This document shows, piece by piece, positions 53,031 to 61,590 of a stretch of DNA of 64,000 bases. The position numbers and the translations under genes are program-made. The DNA is from Flavobacteriales bacterium (GTDB lineage Bacteria > Bacteroidota > Bacteroidia > Flavobacteriales_D > Sanyastnellaceae). The notes below the pieces were generated by a model. It worked only from the letters and a program-made list of their open reading frames with translations, ran no database searches and was not told the origin of the DNA. Location of the stretch: NCBI GenBank assembly GCA_015665315.1, contig JADFAK010000101.1, positions 1 through 64,000 of the forward strand, written 5' to 3'. The number at the start of each line of letters is the position of its first letter. The stretch's first letter is position 1.

Positions 53031-54405
53031 CGGCCTCGCTGTTAAGCATGGTGAAATTGCGTGCTTGCTGCTCATTTTCGAAAGGAAGAATCCAATCTTT
53101 GTGCTCCCACGAGTCTTGGATTGCGCCAAGGTCAACCTTTGGATCTACAAACAAGCGCGAGCCCGAGCCATTGAGCGTGACCCATACGTTGGCCCTGATT
53201 TCAGAGTTGACCACACCTTGTTCTTCGTAATGATTTCGTAGATAGGCCGCATACTGAAGCAAAAGATCAGGCTGCGTACTCATCATTTTTTCTTGATTGG
53301 GCGTGAGGTGGCAACCGTTTCGTACTTCGAGATGGCCAGTCAGGGCTGGATCATGCACATAAAATGTAGCTTTCCCGGCTTTTTCCATGAGCATGACTCT
53401 CCATGAAAATCTATAGCCTTCTTCGGCCCAAAAGAGCTTGTCAGGATACAGTAGATAACGAAACGGAAAGACAAATTGAAAAGCGAAAAATGCCGTGAGG
53501 AATAGCAAAGAAGCACTGTTTCTTGCTTGGGTAATTTCGGTTCTTGGTTGAAACCCCATGGTGGAGCTTGCCCAATCAACAAGAGCTCTATGCCACCGAA
53601 CTGGAAAAAAGACCAATGTCGAAGCCATCATCACTAGAGGGAAAATTCCAATTGGAAACAAGATCCCGGTAAATATGTGAAATCCCGCAACGGCTAGGTA
53701 TGCGGGCAGAACGGTTCGTTTCTTCCAAAGTAAGAATGGAATGGATAGATCGAAAATAGCACCACCCCAACTCATAATAAAGGCCGTAGACTTATAAGTC
53801 AGGAGTGTTCCGATTATTGGTAAATCTGCATGTTGGGGGAGCCATGTAATGAGAGGCTGAGCGTGAAGCAGCCAGTCTGGATTGATTTTAGCGACTCCGG
53901 CAAAGAAATAGACCAGGCCTATCATAAGCTTAACTCCGTCCAGCTGCCATCTCGAAATTTCTGTCCAGCCTTTTACAAATCCGAATCGCACATCAAGTGA
54001 AAAACTCCTGTTCGCAGGCAATACAACCAACACCAAAGCCATACACGAAATGAAGTAGTAGTGATTAAGGTAATTGGCCCTATCAAGCAATTCGATATAT
54101 GTGAAGGCAAGGAAAAATAGACATATAGCCCATCGGTAAAAAAGTCCGACCGATATCAAAATTGCTGAAACTCCTGCCAAGGCAAACAAGAAGTACACAC
54201 CCCAGTCCGCAGGATAAGGAATCCATTCAAATCCGAAATACGCAAAATGAAAATCGGGTTGAATATAGAGTTCGTCAATCCAACCGTAGGCGACAAATCG
54301 CAATACGCCAAACAGCATCATTAGCCCAAAGATCGCCCTGAAAATTGCCAGAGGCGCGATATCCGTGGTCTTGTTGAGATATGTTCGGCCTATTGTACTA
54401 GTCAC
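53023..54405 (-). CDS. Vitamin K-dependent gamma-carboxylase homologue (HTTM family)
   Basis: 460 residues from GTG 54403-54405. The N-terminal half holds several membrane helices of the HTTM domain; the C-terminal part is a soluble beta-rich domain. Compared, from memory, with human gamma-glutamyl carboxylase: H115 (NHYYF) matches catalytic H160, K173 in YFFAGVAKINPDW matches catalytic K218, with the same spacing of 58 residues. The end (QYAAYL, ANVWVTLNGSGSRLFVDPKVD in part) matches the lumenal domain, including the FDPRVD-like segment. The human enzyme oxidises reduced vitamin K to drive CO2 addition to glutamate. Menaquinone could serve here. The gene overlaps both neighbours by 8 nt in the iron-type operon. 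Substrate unknown. Confidence 0.88.
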   Translation of the reverse strand: MTSTIGRTYLNKTTDIAPLAIFRAIFGLMMLFGVLRFVAYGWIDELYIQPDFHFAYFGFEWIPYPADWGVYFLFALAGVSAILISVGLFYRWAICLFFLAFTYIELLDRANYLNHYYFISCMALVLVVLPANRSFSLDVRFGFVKGWTEISRWQLDGVKLMIGLVYFFAGVAKINPDWLLHAQPLITWLPQHADLPIIGTLLTYKSTAFIMSWGGAIFDLSIPFLLWKKRTVLPAYLAVAGFHIFTGILFPIGIFPLVMMASTLVFFPVRWHRALVDWASSTMGFQPRTEITQARNSASLLFLTAFFAFQFVFPFRYLLYPDKLFWAEEGYRFSWRVMLMEKAGKATFYVHDPALTGHLEVRNGCHLTPNQEKMMSTQPDLLLQYAAYLRNHYEEQGVVNSEIRANVWVTLNGSGSRLFVDPKVDLGAIQDSWEHKDWILPFENEQQARNFTMLNSEADD

Positions 54406-55549
54406 CGTCGTTGTCTTGGTAGGTGATGAGAATTCCTAGGGCCGACATCATGTCGACTTTCCACAATACGTTGAGCTGCTGCATGTTGGCGTACAAGTCA
54501 AAAGCTTCAACTTGCTGAATATCTACGTATTCTGACATGGGAGTTGTAATCGCAGCAATACCGGATTTGACAGACAAAATACGGTCGACAATTTCGGTGC
54601 TCAATTGTTCCCCATTGTACTGGGCATCAAGAGAGGCAAGGTAGGAGTCTAGTCCTTTGTAGTCATCTCCATCGTAACCTTGGCCGAGGAAGAGATTTTC
54701 AAAAGCAACAACGCTCTCCATCAGGTAATCTTGTGAATTGGATTGGCCAAAATAGGCTTCGACACGGTCGGGTAGAGGAGTCTGACTAAATGTAAGTGCT
54801 CCCACTGGTATTCCGACTTTTTGAGTCCGCGTATGTGTTTCGTAGCTCTTGTTAAAAGCATTCAAAAATAGGCCTAAGGAACTTCCTAAATCAGTTCCTG
54901 TATTGCTCGTGAAATCATCTTGAAAACTCAATCCTGACTGTGTCCACATGTCATAGACTTCGTGCGCTTGACTTGCGAGAGTACTCGTAAGTAAGGTCAG
55001 GAATTCTTGTCGGTCTGGAGATTCGTCCGTGGTAGTGAATTCATTCAGCAACTCTTGATCGGTGAACGACAGTGGCCCATGCAGTAAATAGTCGATTGCT
55101 GGCAGACCACGAGCAGCAAAGTTGGACACCGATTCGATTTCGAAATCAGATGTACTGATCTTTGATTGAATCAATGCTGTATCTGTTGGATAAACGTTGG
55201 TTGTAGCTTGGAGTGCCAAATCTTCCGCAGGTCCAAAATCGAACATCGCTATATTTTGCCAAGCCAGACTTACAGCATGAAGCCTAGACCTACATTCGGA
55301 TAACTTGTCCAAGTCGGGAGCAACAACGAAGGACTGGCAGCATTGATTTAAACTATCCGTGTATTGCTTATAGTCCAGATAAGCCGGTAGAATAGAGTGC
55401 TCCACCAATCCCGTCAAATATGCTTGTCTGTCAAAAACATTGCAATCAACAGCATCGGTTTTTTTCTTGCAACCAACCGCTAGGCCAATGGCAAGAATGA
55501 AGGCGAATAGAAATAGTGATTTATGCCGCTTGGGACAAAGAGTAATCAT
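54398..55549 (-). CDS. Imelysin-family lipoprotein
   Basis: About 383 residues from ATG 55549, chosen because it gives a lipoprotein signal (FILAIGLAVGCKKK). The fold is that of imelysin/insulin-cleaving peptidase M75 proteins: paired helical bundles, with YKQYTDSLNQCCQSFV and FGPAEDLALQ in the first half. The usual GxHxxE metal motif appears as GLPAIDYLLHG, so the His is replaced by Pro and Glu by Asp. The protein is therefore likely a binding protein without peptidase action, as for several iron-uptake imelysins. It follows the DUF4856 gene by 10 bp and overlaps the carboxylase homologue by 8 nt. Confidence 0.88.
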   Translation of the reverse strand: MITLCPKRHKSLFLFAFILAIGLAVGCKKKTDAVDCNVFDRQAYLTGLVEHSILPAYLDYKQYTDSLNQCCQSFVVAPDLDKLSECRSRLHAVSLAWQNIAMFDFGPAEDLALQATTNVYPTDTALIQSKISTSDFEIESVSNFAARGLPAIDYLLHGPLSFTDQELLNEFTTTDESPDRQEFLTLLTSTLASQAHEVYDMWTQSGLSFQDDFTSNTGTDLGSSLGLFLNAFNKSYETHTRTQKVGIPVGALTFSQTPLPDRVEAYFGQSNSQDYLMESVVAFENLFLGQGYDGDDYKGLDSYLASLDAQYNGEQLSTEIVDRILSVKSGIAAITTPMSEYVDIQQVEAFDLYANMQQLNVLWKVDMMSALGILITYQDNDGD

Positions 55550-55559
55550 ATGTCTAGAA

Positions 55560-56780
55560 TTAAAGGGAGTCGGCGACTGAACCAAGTCCAAATTGGGCGG
55601 CCAGTTCATCTTTGACCAGATTGAGATCGGCCGACGTAACGGCATAGAAGTCCGTTCCAATCGTATTAAGCCATTCGTCAATCACACTTACAGTTAGGCC
55701 ATCCAATTGTCCAAAACGCAGAGCGTCGATAAAGGCCCAAGCTTCACTTAGCTGGTGGTTTCTCAGCGCATGGTCTGAAAGATTATCCAATGTCCCATTC
55801 AGATAATGAATAGCAGTGGCCGCAGAAACGAGCGAGAAATCTTGTTGAATGCGCTCAATTTGAGAATCTCTAGTGATGTAGTCTTTGGCAGCAATAGCTG
55901 CTCGACCGGTTCGAAAGGCTAGAGATAGGTTGTCGGCCAACTCTAAAAGATCGTTTCTACCAAGGGCATATTTTCCCCAAAAATGATCTGTCCCATCGGT
56001 CGGGAAATTGATTCCATCGGTCAAATATCCATAGGCTTCATCCCAATGATGCTCCATGGCTGTGTAATACTTGCCATTTTCAGGATCAGTGGCAGCATCA
56101 TTGTCAACGTTGATTTCGTTGTCAGATAAATACCACATTGTGCACTGATTATAGAACACGGCACCCATCAAGCCTTTCTCAACCATTTCCGCCAGGTCCC
56201 ATCCTTGGGCATTCATTAGGTATGCTTTGTCTGGGTTGGTAGTACTTTGAACCACCCCTGCGACTCCTGGTCCGCCAGAGAACTCTTGATCAATTGTTGT
56301 TTCGCTTATAGCATCGAGTTGATCGAATAAATCTTCGAAATAGGCCTGCCATGTCGGATCTGCACTCCCGCCGGAAGCTGCTGTTTTTCCTTTTAAATTC
56401 TTGGTGCTTTCATTCAGACCGAGTCCTTCTGCGTCTGCCCATATGAAACCTTCGTTGGCATACATGTTCCTGAGCGTTTGCGCGTCAACTGATACTCCTG
56501 GGGTATTTGCACTTTCGATGTAATCGATTAGTTCAATCAACATGTGCTGACGTTGTGTTTGCCCTGAAAATGACACTGTGCTATTGCCGGCTTCATCTTC
56601 GAAAGAGTACGTGGTAGGGATAGTTAAACCGTTTTCCGGGTAGGTACAACTTCCATCATCCTTCTTGGCCTTTTCATCGAAATTCAACGCGTTTGAATCT
56701 GTGCATCCTTCACGATTGCATGAAGTGGCGAGAATTATTGTTGCGAAAAGTAAAAATGCAGTGTGAGAAAAGAATTTCAT
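55560..56780 (-). CDS. DUF4856 lipoprotein, first gene of the iron-type operon
   Basis: 406 residues with a lipoprotein signal (IILATSCNREG). A short GCTDSNALNF...DDGSCTY motif follows the lipid anchor, then a DUF4856 domain (TYSFEDEAGNSTVSFSGQ, KAYLMNAQGWDLAEMVEKGLMGAVFY in part, EHHWDEAYGYLT, DHFWGKYALGR). DUF4856 proteins occur beside imelysin genes in Bacteroidota and probably bind the same ligand at the cell surface. Its promoter (TTG, 20 bp, TAGCTTTG) and a perfect palindrome lie directly upstream. It has many acidic residues, so it could be a substrate of the carboxylase homologue, which is speculation. Confidence 0.85.
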   Translation of the reverse strand: MKFFSHTAFLLFATIILATSCNREGCTDSNALNFDEKAKKDDGSCTYPENGLTIPTTYSFEDEAGNSTVSFSGQTQRQHMLIELIDYIESANTPGVSVDAQTLRNMYANEGFIWADAEGLGLNESTKNLKGKTAASGGSADPTWQAYFEDLFDQLDAISETTIDQEFSGGPGVAGVVQSTTNPDKAYLMNAQGWDLAEMVEKGLMGAVFYNQCTMWYLSDNEINVDNDAATDPENGKYYTAMEHHWDEAYGYLTDGINFPTDGTDHFWGKYALGRNDLLELADNLSLAFRTGRAAIAAKDYITRDSQIERIQQDFSLVSAATAIHYLNGTLDNLSDHALRNHQLSEAWAFIDALRFGQLDGLTVSVIDEWLNTIGTDFYAVTSADLNLVKDELAAQFGLGSVADSL

Positions 56781-56804
56781 GATTTAATGCTTTGTTTGAG
56801 CCGA

Positions 56805-56835
56805 CAAAGCTATACTAGTGGTTGTCTGAGGACAA
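56805..56835 (-). promoter_or_regulatory. Promoter of the DUF4856-imelysin-carboxylase-TonB operon
   Basis: On the minus strand: TTG (56835-56833), a 20-bp spacer, TAGCTTTG (56812-56805). Both match the Bacteroidota -33/-7 consensus. The transcript would start about 20 nt before ATG 56780. Confidence 0.6.
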
Positions 56836-56850
56836 TACCTTATTAGCGGT

Positions 56851-56869
56851 ATTTAGATTGAATCTAAAT
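56851..56869. promoter_or_regulatory. Perfect 9-1-9 palindrome upstream of the iron-type operon
   Basis: ATTTAGATTGAATCTAAAT. It ends 15 bp from the -33 triplet and lacks a T tract on either side, so it is not a terminator. Its size and AT-rich half-sites are like operators of Fur or DtxR-type metal regulators; the regulator itself is not in the window. Confidence 0.5.
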
Positions 56870-56886
56870 AAAAGCCAAGGGTGATT

Positions 56887-58422
56887 TTAGGAGCGTTTGA
56901 ACACGAGAAGGGCACCAATGGCAATAAGTAGGAGGAAGAATCCTAGTACCCATAATCTGTATTGCTCGAATACGAATTTGATCAGAATCCAGATGTTAGA
57001 TTTCTTTTCAGGAATAAGTATTGAGTCTGTGTTAAATTCCTCACTTAAATGAAGAGCAGCGAAATGCGGACGGTTCAGAGCGAATTCGCGCATATCTCGA
57101 ACAGACTCTTGCCAAGTGATATAGTCTGTAGGATACCCCCATCTCAGCACTTGGTTTTCAATTTCTGGCGACACGAGTAGGGAGATCGAATCGATTTTAT
57201 GCGTCACAGCTTCTGTGTTGAGGCAGACCTCTTGTAATTCTCTGTAACGCTGAATGTAATCATGCCTGAATTGAGCATTTGCGCGTAGCGCTGACCATAA
57301 CCTTGAAACTATTTTGCCTTTCTTTTCAATGTGCGCGTACATATTTTGATCTTCAACCTGAAAAGTGGCGTCTAAATCGATGAGAGCCAATTTGAGTGGC
57401 CCATCACCAATTCGATAAAACTGCACATTGTTGTTGCCAGCCCAATCCAAATTTCTAAAAAATGTTTCGAAAATCATGTAGTCTATGAAATTCTCCAAGT
57501 CCAAGTATTGAGCGATTGAATCCAGGAAATTAGCACTGTTTGGTTGTTGTTTGGCAATAAAACCCTGCAAGGCGATGAGTGTTGAGTCCTGAAACTTATC
57601 ATCCATAACTATACTTTTCGGACTCACCTGATGAAAATCGGAGTAGAAATTCTCGGATGGGCGAGGCCGCAAATGCATTAAGCCCCAATAGACACCATTG
57701 ATGTAACAAGCGACGGGTTGAAATTCGATAGGGGCAAGTGAAGAGCAGTCGACCAAGGAATGCACCACCATGTCGGCTATAACATTTCCCGTGTGGCTGC
57801 TAAACGGGGAACGCATCAATAAATAGGGAAGCGGCTGGTCGTGACCGAAAAAGGGATAATCCAATCCACTCGGGTTCATATCCAATCGCTCACAAAGTCG
57901 AAGGGATTTCTGTGGTGAAGATCGTGCCAAGAGGCCATGTGTTCGCAGACCACAATTTGATTGAAATACGAGTCGGCCCTTTTCATAGTAAGAAATTGAA
58001 ACAGGTCTTTCCCATTTTGACCCGCGTTGTTGGTAATTACCAGAATAAACGGAGTGTTTTTGGTTCCAAGTGGCCCCGGGGATTAGGATTCCGTCTTGCT
58101 GGTCAAAAAGATTAGTTTCATCTGTGAACAATGACAGGACGGGAATACTAGGAGCTTCGGCCTTTTCGAGAACCAGATAATGGCGTGTCGAATGTGAATC
58201 GGAAAAGAGTTTACCCGAACGCACCATAGTAGGAGCGTGCCAGACAAATCTCACAGGGTCCAAACCTTGAACCGAATCGGTTGGGGTGGTGGGGATGTAG
58301 GCAATTTCTGTATTGACTATCTGCTCAGCCCAAGTTGCATCCTTTGGTGGCTCATAGAGTGATTGTCCAAAACCGCACTGAAAGCAGAGAACAAGAGAAA
58401 AGATGGTTAGAGAACGTTTCAA
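56887..58422 (-). CDS. CotH-kinase-like secreted protein with C-terminal membrane anchor
   Basis: 511 residues from TTG 58422, with a signal peptide (MKRSLTIFSLVLCFQCGFGQ) and one C-terminal membrane helix (about 483-506, LWVLGFFLLLIAIGALLVF). The middle has CotH family motifs: CGLRTHGLLARSSPQKSLRL, the NLDWAGNNNVQFYR segment and LALIDLDATF with its DxD-like acids. CotH proteins are atypical kinases that phosphorylate secreted proteins; in Bacillus CotH modifies spore coat proteins. Here it would face the periplasm. Its start overlaps the apbE stop by TTGA, so the two are translated together. Confidence 0.87.
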   Translation of the reverse strand: MKRSLTIFSLVLCFQCGFGQSLYEPPKDATWAEQIVNTEIAYIPTTPTDSVQGLDPVRFVWHAPTMVRSGKLFSDSHSTRHYLVLEKAEAPSIPVLSLFTDETNLFDQQDGILIPGATWNQKHSVYSGNYQQRGSKWERPVSISYYEKGRLVFQSNCGLRTHGLLARSSPQKSLRLCERLDMNPSGLDYPFFGHDQPLPYLLMRSPFSSHTGNVIADMVVHSLVDCSSLAPIEFQPVACYINGVYWGLMHLRPRPSENFYSDFHQVSPKSIVMDDKFQDSTLIALQGFIAKQQPNSANFLDSIAQYLDLENFIDYMIFETFFRNLDWAGNNNVQFYRIGDGPLKLALIDLDATFQVEDQNMYAHIEKKGKIVSRLWSALRANAQFRHDYIQRYRELQEVCLNTEAVTHKIDSISLLVSPEIENQVLRWGYPTDYITWQESVRDMREFALNRPHFAALHLSEEFNTDSILIPEKKSNIWILIKFVFEQYRLWVLGFFLLLIAIGALLVFKRS

Positions 58423-59507
58423 TTAGCGTCCAATTCTTCGAGAATAGCTTGCATATTCTCAGTGAAAACTGTTTGAAGCTCTCCGCCCTCGTCGTAGATT
58501 AGATACACGTCGAGATTTAAATCGGGATTCGCATAGAGGAAGTTGATTGTTTCCTCAACTCCCATTACCATGAATGCCGTCGCAAATGCATCGGCCGTTC
58601 CACAATCATTGGCCATCACCGTAGCGCTTAAAAGAGAATGTGAAACGGGATATCCCGAGCGCGGATCAATTGTGTGTGAATAGCGAATGCCGTTCTCCTC
58701 GTAGAATTTTCGGTAGCTTCCCGATGTGGCGATTGCCCTGTCTTCAACTTGAACAACGGCCTGAAACTCCCTGTCGCCATCTGTTGGCTTATCGATTGCA
58801 ATTCGCCAAATTTCGTCCTTCGCATTGCGACCGCGACAAAGAACTTCACCACCAATTTCTACCATAAAGTTATCGATCCCCCGATCGCGTAGAAAGTCAC
58901 CCACGATATCAACCGAATAGCCCTGGGCAATAGCATTGAAGTCGAGTCTCACTTTTGGATTGCCTTTGTAGATCTGAGTTTGCTTGTAAAAATAACCGTC
59001 AAATTCCTCGATCATATCGATCGATGTGTCCTCAAAACCCACGCATTGCAGCAAGGAATCAACTTTTTCTTGAGACATGGCTTGTCTGTTGGTCAGCCCA
59101 AATCCCCAAGCTTCAACAAGTGGATAAACGGTTGGGTCAAAAGCTCCATTGGTTGTTCGCCATAGATCGCGGCTGAAATCAAATAGTACGCTGAAATACT
59201 TCGTAGAATCGACAAAAACGAAAATGCTATCTCGTCGGTTTACACCATTAATCTTATTGATAACGGAATGGGGCACCCAAAGCGAAATGTCCTGATCAAA
59301 TTCGTTCAGGATACTATCAACTTGGAATTTGTAGTCGGTGCTATCATCAACATAAGAAATAGAGTAGGTAGTTCCTTGCGCCTCACCCGAAATCGTCTTC
59401 AAGCGCGATGATTGTTCGGTAGTAGTCTTCGAGGGTGTCTTATCGCTGTCACAAGCATAGAGCAGGAAAAGAACGAGTACAAGAAGAAAAAAGCGCGAGT
59501 TATTCAT
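58419..59507 (-). CDS. apbE: FAD:protein FMN transferase (ApbE), lipoprotein
   Basis: 362 residues with a lipoprotein signal (LVLFLLYACDSD). ApbE moves FMN from FAD to a Thr of target proteins in the periplasm or membrane. Motifs: GTTYSISY, NGAFDPTVYPLVEAWGFG, RLDFNAIAQGYSVD, GGEVLCRG, SGSYRKF, HTIDPRSGYPV and DCGTADAFATAFMVMG. It lies 117 bp after nqrF on the same strand. NqrB and NqrC need exactly this modification, so its place directly after the nqr genes makes it their likely maturation enzyme. Confidence 0.96.
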   Translation of the reverse strand: MNNSRFFLLVLVLFLLYACDSDKTPSKTTTEQSSRLKTISGEAQGTTYSISYVDDSTDYKFQVDSILNEFDQDISLWVPHSVINKINGVNRRDSIFVFVDSTKYFSVLFDFSRDLWRTTNGAFDPTVYPLVEAWGFGLTNRQAMSQEKVDSLLQCVGFEDTSIDMIEEFDGYFYKQTQIYKGNPKVRLDFNAIAQGYSVDIVGDFLRDRGIDNFMVEIGGEVLCRGRNAKDEIWRIAIDKPTDGDREFQAVVQVEDRAIATSGSYRKFYEENGIRYSHTIDPRSGYPVSHSLLSATVMANDCGTADAFATAFMVMGVEETINFLYANPDLNLDVYLIYDEGGELQTVFTENMQAILEELDAN

Positions 59508-59560
59508 ATCCCTTCAATTGAGGTTGCTAAGATAAAAGGAAATCGTTTTGATTAATAAGA

Positions 59561-59579
59561 TCAGCGACAAGCGCAAATG
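59561..59579. repeat. 19-bp repeat, copy 2
   Basis: TCAGCGACAAGCGCAAATG, identical to 48048-48066. It directly follows the nqr terminator and precedes apbE. Confidence 0.6.
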
Positions 59580-59605
59580 AAAAGGCCTTCTTTGTGGGAA
59601 GGCCT
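59580..59605 (-). terminator. Intrinsic terminator of the nqr operon
   Basis: Perfect 8-bp stem AGGCCTTC / GAAGGCCT with a 7-nt loop, followed on the minus strand by four T. It lies 19 bp after the nqrF stop. Confidence 0.85.
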
Positions 59606-59624
59606 CTCGCAATGTATTAGTGGT

Positions 59625-60920
59625 CTAGCCACCAAAGTCGTCAAAACTTACGTTTTCAGGAGGAACTCCCCAGTCGTCGCACATTTTGAGAACTGCTTGG
59701 TTCATCATTGGCGGTCCGCAGAAATAGTATTCTATATCTTCCGGAGCCTCGTGCTTCGCAAGTTGGTTATCAATAACTGCTTGGTGAACAAATCCTAGGA
59801 ATCCATCTCCTTCTGGATCGTCCATATCTTTCTTAATTGTCCAATTGTCTTCAGGAGCTGGCTCTGAAAGAACTACGTAAAATTTAAAGTTCGGAAACTC
59901 CTTTTCAATAGCTTTGAAGTCATCAAGGTAGAATAACTCACGCTTCGAACGGCCACCGTACCAGTAAGTCACCTTACGTCCGGTCTTCACCGTGTGAAAG
60001 AGGTGAAATAGGTGAGATCTCATTGGAGCCATACCAGCACCACCGCCGATATAGATCATTTCTGAGCCCGTATCTTTGATAAAGAATTCTCCGTACGGTC
60101 CTGAGATAGTTACTTTGTCTCCTACTTTACATCCAAAAACGAAAGAAGAACAGATACCAGGATTTACTTGCATCCAAGCATTTCGCGCTCTGTCCCAAGG
60201 TGGAGTAGCAACACGGATGTTGAGCATTACGATGTTTCCTTCGGCTGGGTGATTGGCCATTGAATAAGCACGTACAATAGGCTCATCGTTAACCATTTTC
60301 AAATCCCATAGTCCAAACTTATCCCATTCTGCTCGGAATGTTTCTGGATCTTTGTGATGATCAGGGTGAGCAGTGATGTCAATATCTTTAAAGTCGACCG
60401 TAATGGTAGGCACGTCAACTTGGATATATCCCCCAGCTTCAAATTCAAGTTCTTCACCTTCCGGCAGTTGAACAACGAACTCCTTGATGAAGGATGCTAC
60501 ATTGTAATTTGACTTAACGGTGCAATCCCATTTCTTGATTCCGAATACTTCTTCAGGAATGGCAATGTTCATGTCTTCCTTTACCTTCACTTGACAGCCC
60601 AATCTCCAGTTGGCGGCGATCTCTTTTCTCGAGAAATGAGGTTCCTCTGTTGGAAGAATGCTACCACCACCTTCGTGGACTTGACATGTGCATTGAACAC
60701 ATGTTCCACCGCCACCACAGGCTGAAGGCAAAAAGATTCCTTGATTACCCAATGTAGTCAATAGGGTAGAGCCACCGTCTACTTCGATGGTCTTGTCGTT
60801 GTTGATCGTGATTTTGATTTTCCCCGAAGGTGATAATTTGGCTTTGGCAAATAACAATAGACTTACCAATACCAACGTAACGACGAGAAAAAATACGATG
60901 CTGAGAATTATAGTATCCAT
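59625..60920 (-). CDS. nqrF: Na+-NQR subunit F (NADH-binding, [2Fe-2S], FAD)
   Basis: 431 residues. An N-terminal membrane helix ([22 protein letters not shown]) is followed by a 2Fe-2S ferredoxin domain with cysteines in [16 protein letters not shown], an FAD-binding domain ([12 protein letters not shown]) and an NADH-binding domain ([32 protein letters not shown]), ending NVSFDDFGG. It takes electrons from NADH into the Na+-pumping complex. It is the last nqr gene before the terminator. Confidence 0.98.
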   Translation of the reverse strand: MDTIILSIVFFLVVTLVLVSLLLFAKAKLSPSGKIKITINNDKTIEVDGGSTLLTTLGNQGIFLPSACGGGGTCVQCTCQVHEGGGSILPTEEPHFSRKEIAANWRLGCQVKVKEDMNIAIPEEVFGIKKWDCTVKSNYNVASFIKEFVVQLPEGEELEFEAGGYIQVDVPTITVDFKDIDITAHPDHHKDPETFRAEWDKFGLWDLKMVNDEPIVRAYSMANHPAEGNIVMLNIRVATPPWDRARNAWMQVNPGICSSFVFGCKVGDKVTISGPYGEFFIKDTGSEMIYIGGGAGMAPMRSHLFHLFHTVKTGRKVTYWYGGRSKRELFYLDDFKAIEKEFPNFKFYVVLSEPAPEDNWTIKKDMDDPEGDGFLGFVHQAVIDNQLAKHEAPEDIEYYFCGPPMMNQAVLKMCDDWGVPPENVSFDDFGG

Positions 60921-60944
60921 AACTGTTCGGTCCCTATTATAAAA

Positions 60945-61559
60945 TTAAAAGTCAATTCCCATGAAGCTCATGAATGCTATCCCCATGAGTCCGGTAATTA
61001 TGAATGTAATGCCTAGTCCGCGCAAAGGAGCCGGAACATGCGAATAACGAATCTTTTCACGGATTGCGGCAATAGCTACAATTGCCAGCCACCAGCCGAT
61101 TCCACTACCGACGGCAAAAGTTGTTGCTTCACCGATACCGTCGTATTGTCTTTGCTGCATAAAAAGTGCGCCACCCAAGATTGAGCAGTTCACAGCAATC
61201 AGCGGCAAGAAGATACCCAGAGCACCGTAAAGTGCTGGAGCGAATCGCTCAACAATCATTTCAACCAATTGGACAATGGAGGCAATGACCGCGATGAACA
61301 TGATAAAGCTCAAAAAGCTCAAGTCCATCGAAGCATAATCCTCACTAATCCAAGTAAGAGCTCCTTCCTTCAAAACATAGTTTTCAAGCAAATAGTTCAA
61401 AGGAATGGTGATGAGCAAAACGAAGATTACCGCAAGTCCAAGACCATTTGCCGTCTTTACCGTTTTCGATACTGCCAAGTATGAACACATACCCAGGAAG
61501 TAAGCGAAAATCATGTTTTCGATAAAGATTCCTTTTAGAAGTATATTGATGTATTCCAT
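60945..61559 (-). CDS. nqrE: Na+-NQR subunit E
   Basis: 204 residues with six membrane helices. Family features: the start [46 protein letters not shown] with the Cys that helps bind the iron centre shared with NqrD, and [20 protein letters not shown]. With NqrD it forms the membrane core of the pump. 24 bp separate it from nqrF. Confidence 0.98.
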   Translation of the reverse strand: MEYINILLKGIFIENMIFAYFLGMCSYLAVSKTVKTANGLGLAVIFVLLITIPLNYLLENYVLKEGALTWISEDYASMDLSFLSFIMFIAVIASIVQLVEMIVERFAPALYGALGIFLPLIAVNCSILGGALFMQQRQYDGIGEATTFAVGSGIGWWLAIVAIAAIREKIRYSHVPAPLRGLGITFIITGLMGIAFMSFMGIDF

Positions 61560-61590
61560 TTCTAAATATTTTAATCAGTCAACAAATAGA

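Noticed and set aside
53031..53135. Longer N-terminus for the TonB receptor
   Set aside because: The extra 35 codons lie inside the carboxylase-homologue gene and hide the signal peptide; ATG 53030 gives both the signal and the usual overlap.
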